From Methylobacterium thuringiense (lineage in GTDB: Bacteria > Pseudomonadota > Alphaproteobacteria > Rhizobiales > Beijerinckiaceae): DNA of 64,000 nucleotides. The notes beneath the pieces were generated by a model, which searched no databases, was not told the origin of the DNA, and saw nothing but the letters and a program-made list of their open reading frames with translations. Shown one piece after another: positions 62,162-64,000 of the stretch (position 1 is its first letter; every line of letters begins with the position of its first letter). The DNA lies in NCBI RefSeq assembly GCF_022179645.1, contig NZ_BPRA01000007.1, positions 51,412 through 115,411 on the forward strand. The letters are read 5' to 3'. Position numbers and translations under genes: made by a program.

Positions 62162-62394
62162 AGGTCCGAAACCTCTTCCCGGTGGCTCGCGTTGGCCAGC
62201 ACGTCGCCAAGAATGCGCTGAACGCGAGAGTTGGCCGTGTCGAGTTGATGGCTGGCGGCGACCGCGCGCAGGGCCTGGACGCCGCTTTCCTCACTGGCCT
62301 GCATGACGGCGCGTCCCGACGCGTCTGCCTCCGCATCGAGGGGCGTCACGATCGGTGCCGGCGCACGGTGGCGCCACGGGGCCTGGAACAGCAT
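62158..62394 (-). CDS. Prophage small protein
   Basis: 78 residues from ATG 62394: MLFQAPWRHRAPAPIVTPLD, then a helical region EADASGRAVMQASEESGVQAL. Four-base overlap with the next gene. Unknown. Confidence 0.5.
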   Translation of the reverse strand: MLFQAPWRHRAPAPIVTPLDAEADASGRAVMQASEESGVQALRAVAASHQLDTANSRVQRILGDVLANASHREEVSDL

Positions 62395-62414
62395 GGCGAA
62401 CCTCCGGCCCCAAC

Positions 62415-62912
62415 TCACGAGACGCCTCCGGTCCTCGCGAACCCATGCGGGGTCTGGACGAGAGGGCGGTCGATTTTCGCCGACAAGTTGGAGATGTCGA
62501 CCTCGATCCGATTGACCGCTTCTTTGATCGAGTAGCTTGTCGCCCTCTGGTCGGCCGCCGAGTCCCGCAGGGCCGACCCAATGCTCTCCATTAAGCGCGC
62601 CGTAGTCTGCGAGGTCTCGGTGTTCTTCGAGAGGACGGCCGTCGCGTCCGCCTGCGATGACAAGGAGGCTCGGTTTTCCGTGATACGCTTCTCCTGAATA
62701 TCGAGGAGCTGGGACTGCCATTTGTCGCGTTCCTTGTCTCGGGATGCGTGCAAGGATCGGATGTAGATCACGAGCGCCGCGATCCCGAAGAGCGCCAAGA
62801 TCAGAAGCGCCCCGAGCACGCCCCCTTCGGTAACGATCTTGGAGCCAGCTTCGGTCACGCTAGACGGCAAACTGGCAGGGACATCCATCGCCGCAGGCTC
62901 AATAAAATCCAC
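62415..62912 (-). CDS. Prophage membrane-anchored coiled-coil protein
   Basis: 165 residues. One helix (VLGALLILALFGIAALVIYI) is followed by a long coiled coil (DKERDKWQSQLLDIQEKRIT; SIKEAVNRIEVDISNLSAKI). Layout resembles Rz-type or holin-accessory lysis proteins, by context only. Confidence 0.6.
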   Translation of the reverse strand: MDFIEPAAMDVPASLPSSVTEAGSKIVTEGGVLGALLILALFGIAALVIYIRSLHASRDKERDKWQSQLLDIQEKRITENRASLSSQADATAVLSKNTETSQTTARLMESIGSALRDSAADQRATSYSIKEAVNRIEVDISNLSAKIDRPLVQTPHGFARTGGVS

Positions 62913-62918
62913 AGCGCG

Positions 62919-63041
62919 TTAGGCTTCAGGGTCCATCGCCTGAGCGACATGCCAGCCCCAGATCCAGGCCACGGCAAATCCAGCCCGCGCACAGGCAAGG
63001 CCGGCAAAGACGGCGGCGGTTGGGAGGTGTTCTTCGGCCAT
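62919..63041 (-). CDS. Prophage small membrane protein, 40 aa
   Basis: MAEEHLPTAAVFAGLACARA and a following FAVAWIWGWHVAQAM. A single hydrophobic helix; missed by length cut-offs but fits exactly between neighbours. Confidence 0.5.
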   Translation of the reverse strand: MAEEHLPTAAVFAGLACARAGFAVAWIWGWHVAQAMDPEA

Positions 63042-63043
63042 GG

Positions 63044-63481
63044 TCAGCGCCTCGCGATCGCAGCCGCACCGGCCCGAACCGCCTGCACGACGGGGGCGAC
63101 GATGAAGAAGCTGAGAAGGATCTTGCCCTGCCAGTCGTCGTACGGAGCCGGCGGCTTCGGGACGCCCCAGGCGCCGACGACATGCGAACCGAACGGCGTC
63201 CAGAATGGCAGGCTGTCGAAATAAATGCCGGCCGCATGCAGGGCCGGCGGCACGGCGATCAGGTAGACGATCCAGGGATATGCCGCCTGGGAGGCCGCCT
63301 TGAGCTTGTTCGCTTCCACCGCGGCTTGCAGCGTGGCGATGTTCTGCTCCTTCTCGGAGCCGATGCCGGCGACGGCGATGTCCCGGCCGCTGGCGTCACG
63401 CTGCCGAAAGTAGGCAAGCACCGGCTCGGCGATGCCAGAGCCGAGGAGCTTGACGAGGAAGCCGCCGAGGAGCGCGAGCAT
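63044..63481 (-). CDS. Prophage membrane protein, holin-like by context
   Basis: 145 residues: MLALLGGFLVKLLGSGIAEP, a charged middle (QNIATLQAAVEANKLKAASQ) and two later hydrophobic stretches (YPWIVYLIAVPPALHAAGIY; ILLSFFIVAPVVQAVRAG). Similar proteins sit in phage lysis regions. TGATG overlap with upstream gene. Confidence 0.6.
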   Translation of the reverse strand: MLALLGGFLVKLLGSGIAEPVLAYFRQRDASGRDIAVAGIGSEKEQNIATLQAAVEANKLKAASQAAYPWIVYLIAVPPALHAAGIYFDSLPFWTPFGSHVVGAWGVPKPPAPYDDWQGKILLSFFIVAPVVQAVRAGAAAIARR

Positions 63482-63777
63482 CAGTTGCGCTCCCCAGGCC
63501 CAGGCTGCACCTTCGTGTCGAGGACCGTCACAGGCCGATACGCCAGCGCGAACCGCACGGCGAACAGGATCACGCCAGCCCAGGCCGCCTGCGTCGGCGT
63601 GAAGCCCAGAGACCCGAAGTTGATCTCGCCGATGCTCTGCAGAAGCGCGAGCGCGAACGCGCCGAGGATGGCGAACAGGTCGAAGATCCGGCCCCACCAG
63701 CTTTTCTGGATCACGGTGGTGACGGTGGCCGTCTCAGTCGGGGTGACGAGCGTGACCGGCGGGAGTTCTTGGGACAA
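63481..63777 (-). CDS. Prophage small membrane protein
   Basis: 98 residues with two helices (IFDLFAILGAFALALLQSIG; AAWAGVILFAVRFALAY) after a polar Thr-rich N-terminus. Probably part of the lysis cassette; holin candidate. Confidence 0.58.
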   Translation of the reverse strand: MSQELPPVTLVTPTETATVTTVIQKSWWGRIFDLFAILGAFALALLQSIGEINFGSLGFTPTQAAWAGVILFAVRFALAYRPVTVLDTKVQPGPGERN

Positions 63778-63888
63778 GGGCGTTCGTCCTTTCAGGCATG
63801 GCGGGAGAGCCGACGCGGGTGGGCGGCGGCTCTCAGGTCTTGATGCGGCGGATGGTGTTGTGGGTGGCGACCGGACTGGCGCGACGGC

Positions 63889-64000
63889 TCAGTGGTCGGT
63901 CAGCGGGATTTCGAGAGCGTAAGCCTCGCGCCAGACGTCGGCGTGGTAGGCTTTCACGGTGCCGTAGTTGGCGTCGAAAACGTCGATCGGCGGCGTCTCC
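63889..64000 (-). CDS. Prophage protein, C-terminal end only
   Basis: The frame from the right edge ends ...[20 protein letters not shown] then [14 protein letters not shown] at TGA 63889-63891. It may be the cassette's lysin or another phage protein; too little is visible. Confidence 0.45.
   Translation of the reverse strand, partial: ETPPIDVFDANYGTVKAYHADVWREAYALEIPLTDH

Larger units (their letters stand above)
54911..64000. mobile_element. Prophage, left part
   Basis: From the tRNA fragment to the right edge the DNA is packed with small overlapping genes (ATGA, GTGA and TGATG junctions), including DUF3310, thyX, a ribbon-helix-helix repressor and holin-like membrane proteins. No integrase, terminase or capsid gene is in the window; these should lie to the right. 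No host housekeeping gene is seen inside. Confidence 0.82.

Overview
The window reads as the chromosome of a high-GC alphaproteobacterium, most likely a Methylobacterium or close relative. I infer this from the flhA, hemC, GlxA, iorAB, BA14K, CsbD and MucR-type content, from two CtrA-type boxes (TTAA-N7-TTAAC and a near match), from frequent GTG starts and from tightly overlapping genes. No database search was possible, so the assignment is an inference.

Layout. 1-8.5 kb: the end of pal, an Hpt/receiver pair around a CtrA box, two polysaccharide-type genes (WcbI-like, GSCFA), a two-gene nuclease module (RusA-like plus PD-(D/E)XK), hemC, a higBA toxin-antitoxin pair, a monooxygenase-fold protein and an exosortase-associated-type PLP decarboxylase. 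8.5-14 kb: flhA, a stress-type glycine-zipper protein, the capsule export genes kpsE and kpsT, and tRNA-Ser(GGA). 14.5-16.9 kb: an IS3-family element (4-bp GATC duplication) interrupted by a complete IS630-family element (TA duplication). 17-27.5 kb: an esterase, a secreted M23 peptidase, aquaporin, an AraC regulator, and a sulfatase locus (formylglycine-generating enzyme, Tat-exported sulfatase, outer-membrane channel). 27.5-32 kb: a decayed stretch with remnants of an ABC ATPase, an aldehyde dehydrogenase and an IS3 element, among cytochrome b561, a PPOX-fold protein, an alpha/beta hydrolase and a LysR regulator. 32-41 kb: small exported or membrane proteins, an M48 peptidase operon, a doubly broken gene and a cytochrome P460-like gene with a lower-GC look. 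41-49.5 kb: GlxA regulator, iorAB molybdenum oxidoreductase, TehA-like channel, a cNMP-binding/thioredoxin-reductase fusion and a PAS-LuxR regulator. 49.5-53.5 kb: a run of small stress or envelope proteins, four of them CsbD-type. 53.5-54.5 kb: an IS5-family (IS427-like) element.

From 54.9 kb to the right edge is a prophage. Its left end is marked by the 3' half of a CAT-anticodon tRNA gene, on the minus strand, next to a truncated and frameshifted MucR-type gene. Many small overlapping early genes follow, including a SpoT/MESH1-like HD hydrolase, a ribbon-helix-helix repressor with repeated operator-like sites, DUF3310 and thyX. After a convergent hairpin terminator comes a minus-strand set of membrane proteins, perhaps a lysis cassette.

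The most striking item is between thyX and the next prophage gene. A perfect 16-bp GC-rich hairpin (60244-60293) displays, as its 18-nt loop and closing pairs, the universally conserved 530 loop of 16S rRNA (E. coli 514-537). The stem sequence is unrelated to 16S beyond those closing pairs. This looks like a deliberate structural mimic of helix 18, carried on the coding strand of the prophage early transcript, and I know of no annotated feature that explains it.
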